In this document: positions 1 through 5,940 of the stretch, piece after piece
Layout of the letters: each line of letters opens with the position of its first letter
Position numbering within the stretch: the stretch's first letter is position 1
NCBI GenBank assembly: GCA_049965975.1
Contig: JBMFVN010000044.1
Coordinates: 1 to 5,988 of the forward strand
Source: JAGDXZ01 sp049965975
GTDB taxonomy: Archaea; Micrarchaeota; Micrarchaeia; Micrarchaeales; CABMGC01
Direction of reading: 5' to 3'
Length of the DNA stretch: 5,988 nt
Notes under the pieces: generated by a model
The model's database searches: none
What the model saw: the letters and a program-made list of their open reading frames with translations, nothing else
Told to the model about the DNA's origin: nothing
Program-made: the position numbers and the translations under genes

Positions 1-149
1 GTAGTGGCTTTGTGCCTTACTTGCTTAATTAAAGCAGCAGGTATACTTAAATAATTAGGCAATTCTCCTGCAACAGAAACACGTTTACTAGCTTTGCGTA
101 TTTCTTCTACAATATTTGGTAATCCGCTGACAACGGGTTCTTTGTTCAT
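1..149 (-). CDS. Unrecognised protein, 5' part only, cut by the window edge
   Basis: An ATG at 149-147 on the minus strand opens a frame that runs 49 codons to the left edge with no stop. The peptide starts MNKEPVVSGLPNIVEEIRKA, followed by a Lys/Arg-containing segment and PNYLSIPAALIKQ. The start is supported by an AGGT ribosome-binding-like sequence at 160-157, seven bases upstream, and a TATA-like box further up. The same frame is open upstream as far as the TAA that ends the glycosidase gene, so a TTG start at 203 is possible. I do not recognise the family. The pattern of an amphipathic helix followed by a short hydrophobic strand loosely recalls the effector/PLD-like half of TrmB-type regulators, but this is weak and no DNA-binding domain is visible. 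Base composition looks more AT-rich than its neighbours. Confidence 0.5.
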   Translation of the reverse strand, partial: MNKEPVVSGLPNIVEEIRKASKRVSVAGELPNYLSIPAALIKQVRHKAT

Positions 150-156
150 ATTTTCA

Positions 157-160
157 ACCT
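157..160 (-). promoter_or_regulatory. Ribosome-binding-like AGGT for the truncated gene
   Basis: AGGT lies seven bases before the ATG at 149 and matches the core of the archaeal anti-Shine-Dalgarno complement. It favours that ATG over the alternative TTG at 203. It lies inside the left arm of the inverted repeat at 157-180. Confidence 0.4.
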
Positions 161-180
161 GATTATAATGTGGTTCAGGT
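157..180. repeat. Inverted repeat ACCTGA-N12-TCAGGT, possible operator
   Basis: Two perfect 6-base arms (157-162 and 175-180) are separated by 12 bases. The repeat lies between the TATA-like box and the ATG of the truncated gene, roughly where transcription would start. That position fits a repressor operator. A 6-base repeat in a region of this size could also arise by chance. Confidence 0.3.
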
Positions 181-182
181 AG

Positions 183-196
183 TATATAAAATTTTG
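183..196 (-). promoter_or_regulatory. TATA/BRE-like promoter of the truncated gene
   Basis: Read on the minus strand this is CAAAATTTTATATA, with a TTTATATA core at 190-183 preceded by an A-rich BRE-like stretch. A start site about 25 bases downstream of the core would fall near 162, leaving a leader of about 12 bases that includes the AGGT. The caveat is that the same bases form part of an open frame continuing from upstream, so the box could be fortuitous. Confidence 0.45.
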
Positions 197-205
197 TGTA
201 CAAAA
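192..205. repeat. Near-palindrome TTTTGT-GT-ACAAAA beside the TATA box
   Basis: Two perfect 6-base arms flank a 2-base centre. It overlaps the BRE position and the upstream edge of the promoter for the truncated gene. It could be a binding site for a dimeric regulator or simply an AT-rich coincidence. Confidence 0.3.
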
Positions 206-212
206 GAAAAGC
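201..212 (-). terminator. T-rich terminator candidate after the glycosidase gene
   Basis: Directly after the TAA of the glycosidase gene, the minus strand reads GCTTTTCTTTTG. Archaeal RNA polymerase terminates at short U-rich tracts without needing a hairpin, so this is a plausible end for the three-gene unit. There is no strong stem. Confidence 0.3.
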
Positions 213-1202
213 TTACCTAGCGTATGCGCTCCTATTGCTGGCTTGAAGAAAAGTATGCCATGATATGCTTGGAGTTCCTGTATAGGGATCTGATAGATTT
301 AGAAGACCGAAGTCGTCTCTTAAAGAGCCATCTGAAAGGCCCCAGAGATCGTACCAATAGACCCTTTTTATGTAGCTGAACCTGTTGAAAAGGGAAAGAC
401 CTTCGACAAGGAACTGGTTTTGCATTTTCTGGCTATAGCCAGGCATTGCTGAGCTTGAAGGCATACCGAATTCGGTAATGTAGATGGGCTTGCCAGTCAG
501 GGCTTCATAAGCTTCTATGCCGCTTGACCAGCTCTTAGTAAAATTCTCGTAAGGCAGCAAAGGACCAAGCAAATAAGCATGCAAAGAAATGGCGTTGCAA
601 TATTCAGCAGCACCATAGTGCCATACTTGCGCATACCAATCGAATACTTGCTCATTGTCTATTGGGGCGCCTCCAAAGCAAACTACAGTAGCATTGGGCT
701 CCCTGCTCCTTATTATCTTTGCTGCACTTTTTAGCAATAGAAAATAATTGTAGGCGCTGCCGTTTACAAAGCCCGTTTGGAATATGCCAACATAAGGCTC
801 ATTCCAAATCTCCCACGTGTTTATCCAAGGATAGGCTTGAATCGCATTGGCGACGCTCTCATTCCACTCTGTAAGATTCCAGTTCTTGTTGGAAAATCCT
901 CCAGGCAGTGTGTCGTAGTCCAAAATTCCCAGATAACTGGCATCAAATGTTGAGTGCTCGTAAGCAAGCCAACTCTCCTGGCTTTTGCCCAAGCTTATGT
1001 CTGTTCTGAAATATCTTATTCCAGAATCCAAGGCTTTTAGCTCTGACGACACGTTGCCATGCGTGCAAACTCCAAGCTTGTAATAAATTTGCTTAGGCAA
1101 AGCAGGCAAAGCACGATAAAGCGAAAAATAAAAATAAACAACAGCCAACAAAGCAAGCAACACAAAAGCAACAAGAGCAGTTCTTGTGCGTTTGAAAGCC
1201 AT
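213..1202 (-). CDS. Membrane-anchored clan GH-A glycoside hydrolase
   Basis: This 329-residue protein should hydrolyse glycosidic bonds outside the cell; its substrate is unknown. Residues 4-7 (KRTR) followed by a hydrophobic stretch at about 9-29 look like a signal anchor with the catalytic part outside. No clear cleavage site is seen. The rest fits a (beta/alpha)8 barrel. WEIWNEP at 130-136 gives the acid/base Glu135 after the strand-4 Asn. YITEFG at 241-246 gives the nucleophile Glu244 at strand 7. SLHAY (206-210), with His208, and the aromatic VYWYDLW (281-287) complete a typical clan A active site. GH5-like or GH39-like are the best family guesses. There are eight N-x-S/T sequons (Asn 50, 109, 114, 147, 170, 220, 302, 323), consistent with archaeal surface glycosylation. 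The gene starts 9 bases after the previous stop; a weak AAGG overlaps that stop, suggesting translational coupling. Both catalytic glutamates are present, so it is probably active. Confidence 0.8.
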   Translation of the reverse strand: MAFKRTRTALVAFVLLALLAVVYFYFSLYRALPALPKQIYYKLGVCTHGNVSSELKALDSGIRYFRTDISLGKSQESWLAYEHSTFDASYLGILDYDTLPGGFSNKNWNLTEWNESVANAIQAYPWINTWEIWNEPYVGIFQTGFVNGSAYNYFLLLKSAAKIIRSREPNATVVCFGGAPIDNEQVFDWYAQVWHYGAAEYCNAISLHAYLLGPLLPYENFTKSWSSGIEAYEALTGKPIYITEFGMPSSSAMPGYSQKMQNQFLVEGLSLFNRFSYIKRVYWYDLWGLSDGSLRDDFGLLNLSDPYTGTPSISWHTFLQASNRSAYAR

Positions 1203-1211
1203 TCAAAAGCC

Positions 1212-2105
1212 TTATTCTTCAGCAAGAAGCGTACCTGAAGCGAAAATTCTAGGCTTTGAGTCCCTTACAAGCAAGAACTTGTCTCCAGAATCTATCGCCA
1301 TAGGCTTTTCAAGAGAAATCGAGAATGTTTCCTGTTGTTTCTGGGTTAGCATTGCAATAGACTCTGAAAAGTTATGAACCAGCAGACAACGCACATTTTG
1401 GCTTTGGCCGGCGAACTTTGAAAACTCTATTTTTGCAGAAAATTCCTTTTTGTATTTTATCTGCCTGCTTGCCAAAATGTCACCTTTCTCAACTTCTTTG
1501 TAGCTTAGCCCTTTCAGAGCTAGGCCGACCCTGGCTCCCTGCTCTGCCTGCTCCACGTCTTCGTCCTGCATCTGTATGGAGCGCACAAGCGCCTGTTTGC
1601 CCGAACTGTGCACAAGTGTGGCATGCTTAGAAACAGAGCCCTTTGTCACTATACCAAGCACAACGTCTCCAACGCCGTTTACTGGAAACGCCCTGTCAAG
1701 GTCTATTCTAACCTCGCTGCTTTCTGCTTTTGGAGTACACGCAAGTATTTCTTCTTCGAGCTTTTCCTTTTCAACTATTTTGTAATCTAAAGGCAGCCCA
1801 TTCAATATGCTGCTTGCATCTGAATCTGCTGTTATGAGAACCTTCTTGCCAAGCAGAGAGCTTGCGATGACCGACTCACCAAACAGCGCGTCAAGATTCT
1901 TTGAGCCCAGCACGACAACGTTTGCAAGAAGGATAGACTGTGCAACGGCGTAGAACTTTTCGGTCAAATTGCTTGGAAATAGGGTAGTAATAGCAATGCC
2001 ATTTACCTTCTTATTGTAAAAAGAAATGCCGTTGGTAGTACCTTTCTTTCCAAGCTCCCTTGCCAAGCCTTCATCGTTAGGCAAAGAAACAACAACTCCT
2101 CGCAT
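1212..2105 (-). CDS. EF-Tu/SelB-like translation factor with a degenerate GTPase domain
   Basis: This 297-residue protein resembles archaeal EF-Tu-like proteins. Its middle (about 133-214) is a clear EF-Tu domain 2: IDLDRAFPVNGVGDVVLGIV (134-153), then VRSIQMQ (174-180), AEQGARVGLALKG (187-199) and KGDILAS (207-213), as in SelB and EF-1A. The C-terminal part (about 220-295) has the spacing of a domain 3-like barrel. The N-terminal 120 residues occupy the place of the G domain but lack the P-loop GxxxxGK[ST], the DxxG motif and NKxD. Instead there is ELGKKGTTNGISFYN (17-31) and a hydrophobic strand at 61-67 (ANVVVLG). It is therefore unlikely to bind GTP in the usual way. The role is unknown; binding to tRNA or the ribosome, or regulating a true factor, is inference only. 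It starts 10 bases after the membrane-protein stop with only a weak AAGTG upstream, so it is probably co-transcribed. Confidence 0.75.
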   Translation of the reverse strand: MRGVVVSLPNDEGLARELGKKGTTNGISFYNKKVNGIAITTLFPSNLTEKFYAVAQSILLANVVVLGSKNLDALFGESVIASSLLGKKVLITADSDASSILNGLPLDYKIVEKEKLEEEILACTPKAESSEVRIDLDRAFPVNGVGDVVLGIVTKGSVSKHATLVHSSGKQALVRSIQMQDEDVEQAEQGARVGLALKGLSYKEVEKGDILASRQIKYKKEFSAKIEFSKFAGQSQNVRCLLVHNFSESIAMLTQKQQETFSISLEKPMAIDSGDKFLLVRDSKPRIFASGTLLAEE

Positions 2106-2115
2106 ATGAACACTT

Positions 2116-2991
2116 TCAAAGTATATTCTGCTTCTTACTAATCAATGCATTCTTAATCAGATTTTCATCGAAGCCTGCAGGCAGCCCCATGCCCGTGGCA
2201 TAGTCAAAAAGTATGAACTTGAAAATGTTGCTTGTTGTATATGCCACTATAGCTCCGAAAAGGACAAATAAGTAACCAAAAACATAAAGAACGTCGACTA
2301 TTGCATCTGCTACTACTCCTATAAAGGCAGTTGAAATTCCCACTCCACAAAGTAAAATTACTGAGCCAAGGGCTATGAAAATAAGACCATAAGTGTCTGA
2401 GTAGGCTATGCCTCCTATAGTAGAGCCGAAATGCCGTACAAAAACTTCTGCACTCTTTTTCATAGCGGATATAGGACCAAGCTTTTGGTTGTATATAACA
2501 GGCATTATAAAAAGTAAGGATATACTTAGAGCAACGCTTGTCGCTACTCCTATAACTGCTCCGGTTATACCTCTTATCTGTGACTCTAAGGCGCGGAGGA
2601 ATGTTATTACCAATGCGTAGAACAAAGACCATTCTGCCAAAGGCCTAATGTATTCCTTTACCCTTGCTAATGCCTCAAGCATGCCAATTTTATTTCCAGC
2701 AAGGCTGCTCTTGAAAGCGACATACATTGCAAGCAGGATATATGAGACTATGAAAATCAAAAGAAAGTAAACGACAAAAAGCAACACTATGGCAAGAAGC
2801 ACCAAGTACACTATCGCGCCTGAAAAAGCCGGATTTGTTACAAAAACAAAAAACGTTCCAAAAATTACAAGCGACATCGCAAATGCAATAAGCATTGAAA
2901 CAATTGGATATGTCATTAAAGACTTGTCCTTAAAAACCATTTTCCTTACTTCAGAAGCAAGACGCCAGCCGTTCGCAAGTCTTTCGAACAT
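2116..2991 (-). CDS. DUF6159-like polytopic membrane protein
   Basis: An integral membrane protein of unknown function, 291 residues from the chosen ATG. It begins MFERLANGWRLASE, the usual amphipathic opening of this family, followed by about six membrane segments: roughly 28-52, a long stretch at 58-92 that may be two helices, 121-135, 145-167, 201-227 and 231-252. Two family-like signatures are visible. One is an IMPVIY...LGPISAMKKSAEVF segment (about 162-184), where a helix end meets a cytoplasmic loop. The other is a C-terminal FDYATGMGLPAGFDENLI (about 262-279). A TTG at 3000 would add three residues (MDY), but it lacks a ribosome-binding site and the family alignment starts at MF, so I chose the ATG at 2991. 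It heads a three-gene cluster with the EF-Tu-like and glycosidase genes. The family assignment is from memory of its motifs; the topology count is approximate. Confidence 0.75.
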   Translation of the reverse strand: MFERLANGWRLASEVRKMVFKDKSLMTYPIVSMLIAFAMSLVIFGTFFVFVTNPAFSGAIVYLVLLAIVLLFVVYFLLIFIVSYILLAMYVAFKSSLAGNKIGMLEALARVKEYIRPLAEWSLFYALVITFLRALESQIRGITGAVIGVATSVALSISLLFIMPVIYNQKLGPISAMKKSAEVFVRHFGSTIGGIAYSDTYGLIFIALGSVILLCGVGISTAFIGVVADAIVDVLYVFGYLFVLFGAIVAYTTSNIFKFILFDYATGMGLPAGFDENLIKNALISKKQNIL

Positions 2992-3004
2992 ATAATCCAA
3001 ATAG

Positions 3005-3024
3005 ACTTTTTATTAAATCCTTAA
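3005..3024 (-). promoter_or_regulatory. TATA-like promoter of the three-gene unit
   Basis: On the minus strand this reads TTAAGGATTTAATAAAAAGT. The TTTAATA core (3017-3011) lies about 20-26 bases before the ATG at 2991. That spacing would give a leaderless or nearly leaderless transcript, common in archaea, and explains the missing ribosome-binding site. The region is AT-rich, so the exact box is uncertain. Confidence 0.4.
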
Positions 3025-3035
3025 ATAAATAACGC

Positions 3036-3045
3036 AAGCAAAAAA
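3036..3045 (-). terminator. T-run terminator candidate after the dehydratase gene
   Basis: Six T residues (3045-3040 on the minus strand) directly follow the TAA of the aconitase-X gene. With the promoter-like box downstream, this suggests that the mevalonate genes and the three-gene unit are separate transcripts. Read-through remains possible in the short 54-base gap. Confidence 0.35.
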
Positions 3046-4518
3046 TTAAACAATCTTGCTTATAAGCTCCTCTACGCTTGCAAACACGACGCTCTGCTTT
3101 GAAAACCTTGGCAAGTATTTTGCTGCCTTGCCCGAGTTGGTGGCGGTGGTCTTGAAGCCTATGTCCTCTATAGGCGACACTACCATGCAAGTATCTGCTA
3201 CCACGTGGCCTCCTGCCTGTTCTATTATTTTCAAATAGCCGAGCTGCTCCGCAAGGTCCTTAACCACCCGTGAGGTAGTTATCCAAAGCTCTTTGCCAGC
3301 CCTTATTTTCTTGCCTTTGAGCAGCAAGGCCACTTCCCGCACTTCGTTTATCGAAGCATGAGGGCAGCCTATTGCAACTAGATCTATATCTTGCTCATTT
3401 CCTGTATTCAGCTTTGCCTTTAGATCGTCAAGCTCCTTCCTGTCTATTTCAACCTTTTCTTCTATGCTGTCTAGTTTTATCATATTGTACCTTGCCTCCG
3501 GAGTAATGCCTGCAATGTGGAAAAGGTCTATTGAGCCAGAAGCAGCGCCTGCTGCGGCAAGCTCCTTAAGCTCCTCTATGCTTGGCACGCCACTAATTCC
3601 TGTTATGTAAGGTATTCTTCCGTTTGCGATTTCGCCAAGCTTGTAGCCGAGAAGACTGTAGTCCACTGCACCGTGCAGTTCTGTATTTACGTTTACCTCT
3701 ACTCTTGGGTTTCTGTTCTCCTGCAGATGAAGCCCGTATCTTGGCCCATATCCTGCAATGGCATAAAGCAAAGTGCTTAATCCGGCTTCCCTGTTTGTCC
3801 TTACCGCAAGAAGCGAGTTTTCAAAAGCAACTACTGAAGATTCTGACAAGAAGGCATCTGTGAAAGGCAAAGGCGTGTTGCCTACAAGATAAGGCGTGCA
3901 CGTTATAGTTGGCACTGCTCCCATCTTGACGTAAATGTCTATAATCTCTTTTTGCTTCTTTGCAAACTCCTCAGGTATGCCTTGCTCCTGCCACGACTCC
4001 ATGTCCATACCTGCGGGGTTTATCGTCACGTTTTTTGCCCTGAACTTGTACTTGCTGCCAAAGTGGCGCCTAAGCTCAAGGCCTGTTTCTGTAATCGTCT
4101 TATAGGAAACCCCTGCAATTTGTACGTAATCGGCAGGTATGAACTCGTCTGTGCCAAGAAGCTCTCCTGCACGGGCAAGCAAGTCTGCTATCTCGGGCTC
4201 AATGCCCAAAGACTCGAGCTTGCTTATATTGACAGGCTTTTTCTGCTTACCTTTTATCTCAAGGTCTATCTTGCCAAGAATAGCTCCCCACATAGTTATT
4301 GGGTCTGCACGCTCAAGAATTATCTTCCTCGGCCCCTTGCCGTTCACTGCAAGGTTGACAAGCCTGTCGGCACCAACTGTAGAACCAGAAGCAGCAGGCA
4401 TGTAAAGGTCTACACCTGCAATGCTTTTGCCATAGAGCTCGTGGTTTGGATTTATCACCACACCGTTGGCATCCAAGTCGTCGAGCCAAGAAATCTCTTG
4501 CTTTGTATGCAACTCCAT
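3046..4518 (-). CDS. Aconitase-X family phosphomevalonate dehydratase, small and large subunits fused
   Basis: Likely dehydrates (R)-mevalonate 5-phosphate to trans-anhydromevalonate 5-phosphate using an iron-sulfur cluster, in the cytoplasm. Residues about 8-90 are the swivel (DUF126) domain: a D-x-NGVVI strand, HELYGKSI (26-33), a GST loop holding Ser46 that matches the GSS serine of small subunits, and ADPITMWGAILG (71-82). Residues about 100-490 are the catalytic (DUF521/AcnX) domain: VSYKTI (137-142), TINPAGMD (165-172), TCTPY (206-210), ESSVVAFENSLLAVRTNREA (226-245), YGLHLQENR (261-269), FHIAGITPEA (333-342), GCPHASINEV (384-393) and ADTCMVV (441-447). Cys207, Cys385 and Cys444 are the only cysteines and fit the three cluster ligands. 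Many archaea encode the two parts as separate genes; here one 490-residue chain carries both. It follows the decarboxylase gene by 18 bases with a good AGGTG site. A hydroxyproline dehydratase role, known for other AcnX proteins, is disfavoured by the neighbour. Confidence 0.88.
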   Translation of the reverse strand: MELHTKQEISWLDDLDANGVVINPNHELYGKSIAGVDLYMPAASGSTVGADRLVNLAVNGKGPRKIILERADPITMWGAILGKIDLEIKGKQKKPVNISKLESLGIEPEIADLLARAGELLGTDEFIPADYVQIAGVSYKTITETGLELRRHFGSKYKFRAKNVTINPAGMDMESWQEQGIPEEFAKKQKEIIDIYVKMGAVPTITCTPYLVGNTPLPFTDAFLSESSVVAFENSLLAVRTNREAGLSTLLYAIAGYGPRYGLHLQENRNPRVEVNVNTELHGAVDYSLLGYKLGEIANGRIPYITGISGVPSIEELKELAAAGAASGSIDLFHIAGITPEARYNMIKLDSIEEKVEIDRKELDDLKAKLNTGNEQDIDLVAIGCPHASINEVREVALLLKGKKIRAGKELWITTSRVVKDLAEQLGYLKIIEQAGGHVVADTCMVVSPIEDIGFKTTATNSGKAAKYLPRFSKQSVVFASVEELISKIV

Positions 4519-4523
4519 TATTA

Positions 4524-4528
4524 CACCT
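4524..4528 (-). promoter_or_regulatory. Shine-Dalgarno AGGTG for the dehydratase gene
   Basis: AGGTG lies five bases before the ATG at 4518 and is the clearest ribosome-binding site in the window. It fixes this start, and its presence on an internal operon gene fits co-transcription from the decarboxylase gene, which appears to use a leaderless start. Confidence 0.65.
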
Positions 4529-4536
4529 ATTATATC

Positions 4537-5844
4537 TTATTCTATCTTGAAGCCTATGTCTGCCTTCTTCATTTTTAGAAGCTTCTCAGGCGGCACGTTT
4601 AGGGGCCTGGTTGCATCTATGCAGAGCTTGCTCCCTATGCCTTCTGGAGTACCCATCGGATCCAAGGACGAGCCTTTTATGTTGCTAAGAACCTTCTCCT
4701 TTCCCGCTTGCCAATACATTGTCACCGCGTAATTGACGTCGTTCGGATCTGTTACATCTATGTCGTCGTCAACTATTGTTATTTTCTTAAGGCTTCTGTG
4801 GCCTGCTATTGCCGCTTGTATTGCCTTTTCAGGGTCTTCCTCACTTCTTTTCCTTATTGCTATTACGGCATCAAGCCAGCCGCTGCCGCCTTCAGTTAAA
4901 TACACATTTACTACATCTATGCCTGCGTCTTTCAATGCCTTATATATTGTCGGTGTCCTTGGAGCGCCCATCAGTATCTTGTGCTCGTTGCCACCAGGAA
5001 GAAGCGCCTGATAAATAGGATTCTTCTGCATGGCTATTTTGTCTATTGCAAACACAGGCTGCTCTCTTACCACGTCATAAGTGTTGGTCAGATCAACGAA
5101 TGGACCCTCTTTTGCAGTTTCATCGTGCAGGATCTTGCCTTCGAGCACGATCTCGGAATCAATTGGGTAGCGTATTTCGCTAGTCTTTGCCTTTGTAACT
5201 GTAATTCCTGATTCAAGGGCAGATGCTATAGTAAGCTCGTAGAAACCCCTTGCTACTGTTGTCGCACCAGCAACCAAAACGCCTGTGCTATTGCCTATCG
5301 CTATTGACACATTGACATCCTCGCCGTGCTCCTTTGCATCAGTATACATTGTATGCAAATCCCTCTGCTCGACAAGCCTGCCTACAAGCCTGTCCTTGCC
5401 TATAACAGCCAGCCTGTGAAATGAAATGTTCCTTATGCCGTTTCTTTCTGCGAATACTACTCCAGAGGTTATGTATGCTCCAAGGTCTTTTGGATAGTGC
5501 TTAAGCACAGGCACAATGCTTAGATCGGGCTCAAAGTAATCGAAAGTGCTTGAAGCCGATTCTGTTATGCTGCCCGGGTTGTTTATTGCATTTTGCATGT
5601 GAGGTATCCAGTCCTCTTTGCCTATTCCAAGGCTTTCGCAAAGCAGGTCCATGCTGCTAAGCAGATTGCCTACAACTGGCATCTTTTCAGCATTGTCATT
5701 ATCGTGCACTTTTTCAAAGATGACTGGCGTGCCATCGTATTTCTTTAGATACGCTGCAATTTCGTACTCTGTACTAACCGGCTTTGTTATGTGCAAAAGC
5801 TTCTTCTCGGAATCAAGCCTATTTATAAAATCCCTGAATTTCAT
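4537..5844 (-). CDS. UbiD-family decarboxylase, probable anhydromevalonate phosphate decarboxylase
   Basis: Likely decarboxylates trans-anhydromevalonate 5-phosphate to isopentenyl phosphate using prenylated FMN. The 435-residue chain opens with FRDFINRLDSEKKLLHI, the standard UbiD N-terminus. NISFHR (139-144) supplies Asn139 and Arg144, the counterparts of the metal ligand Asn168 and catalytic Arg173 of fungal Fdc1. His164 and Glu203 fall at the spacing of the other two metal ligands. EGPFVD (246-251) supplies Glu246, with Asp251 where Fdc1 has its second catalytic Glu. YQALLPGGNEHKILMG (278-292) and the C-terminal IDAT motif (409-412) are also typical. UbiD members act on many aromatic and unsaturated acids. 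The specific call rests on the adjacent phosphomevalonate dehydratase gene and on Asp at 251, which I recall from archaeal homologues. It is the first gene of the operon. A prenyl-FMN synthase (UbiX) must be encoded elsewhere. Confidence 0.85.
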   Translation of the reverse strand: MKFRDFINRLDSEKKLLHITKPVSTEYEIAAYLKKYDGTPVIFEKVHDNDNAEKMPVVGNLLSSMDLLCESLGIGKEDWIPHMQNAINNPGSITESASSTFDYFEPDLSIVPVLKHYPKDLGAYITSGVVFAERNGIRNISFHRLAVIGKDRLVGRLVEQRDLHTMYTDAKEHGEDVNVSIAIGNSTGVLVAGATTVARGFYELTIASALESGITVTKAKTSEIRYPIDSEIVLEGKILHDETAKEGPFVDLTNTYDVVREQPVFAIDKIAMQKNPIYQALLPGGNEHKILMGAPRTPTIYKALKDAGIDVVNVYLTEGGSGWLDAVIAIRKRSEEDPEKAIQAAIAGHRSLKKITIVDDDIDVTDPNDVNYAVTMYWQAGKEKVLSNIKGSSLDPMGTPEGIGSKLCIDATRPLNVPPEKLLKMKKADIGFKIE

Positions 5845-5861
5845 GATGCTTTTTTGCCAAC

Positions 5862-5876
5862 TTATTCTTTTATTGC
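5862..5876 (-). promoter_or_regulatory. TATA-like promoter for the mevalonate operon
   Basis: The minus strand reads GCAATAAAAGAATAA, an AT-rich box centred about 25 bases before the ATG at 5844, the spacing for a leaderless transcript. No convincing Shine-Dalgarno precedes that ATG, which agrees. A second, better-shaped box (CCTATAAAATAG, 5979-5968) would instead give a leader of about 100 bases. Confidence 0.35.
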
Positions 5877-5940
5877 TTTGCCCGAGCTTAGCAAATATGC
5901 GAAGTATGCAAGAAAATAAGCGAGAAATCGAAAATAATAC

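Noticed and set aside
2204..2632. Minus-strand frame of 142 codons inside the membrane-protein gene
   Set aside because: It is a shifted frame of the same DNA. Its product is rich in Arg, Ser, Cys and Tyr, as expected from reading hydrophobic codons out of frame.
2992..3000. TTG at 3000 as start of the membrane protein
   Set aside because: It adds only three residues and has no ribosome-binding site. The family-like beginning MFERL and the spacing to the TATA-like box fit the ATG at 2991 better.
4139..4405. Plus-strand open frame opposite the dehydratase swivel/catalytic junction
   Set aside because: Mirror of a well-supported gene on the other strand, with no ribosome-binding site or promoter of its own.
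3952..4578. Plus-strand open frame of 208 codons
   Set aside because: It is antisense to the start of the dehydratase gene and the end of the decarboxylase gene. Its translation is rich in Cys, Leu and Tyr with no recognisable motif. The minus-strand frames carry strong family motifs throughout.
5893..5912. Short direct repeat TATGCGAAG / TATGCAAG
   Set aside because: Only two imperfect copies of about eight bases in AT-rich intergenic DNA; not enough to call an iteron, CRISPR or regulatory array.
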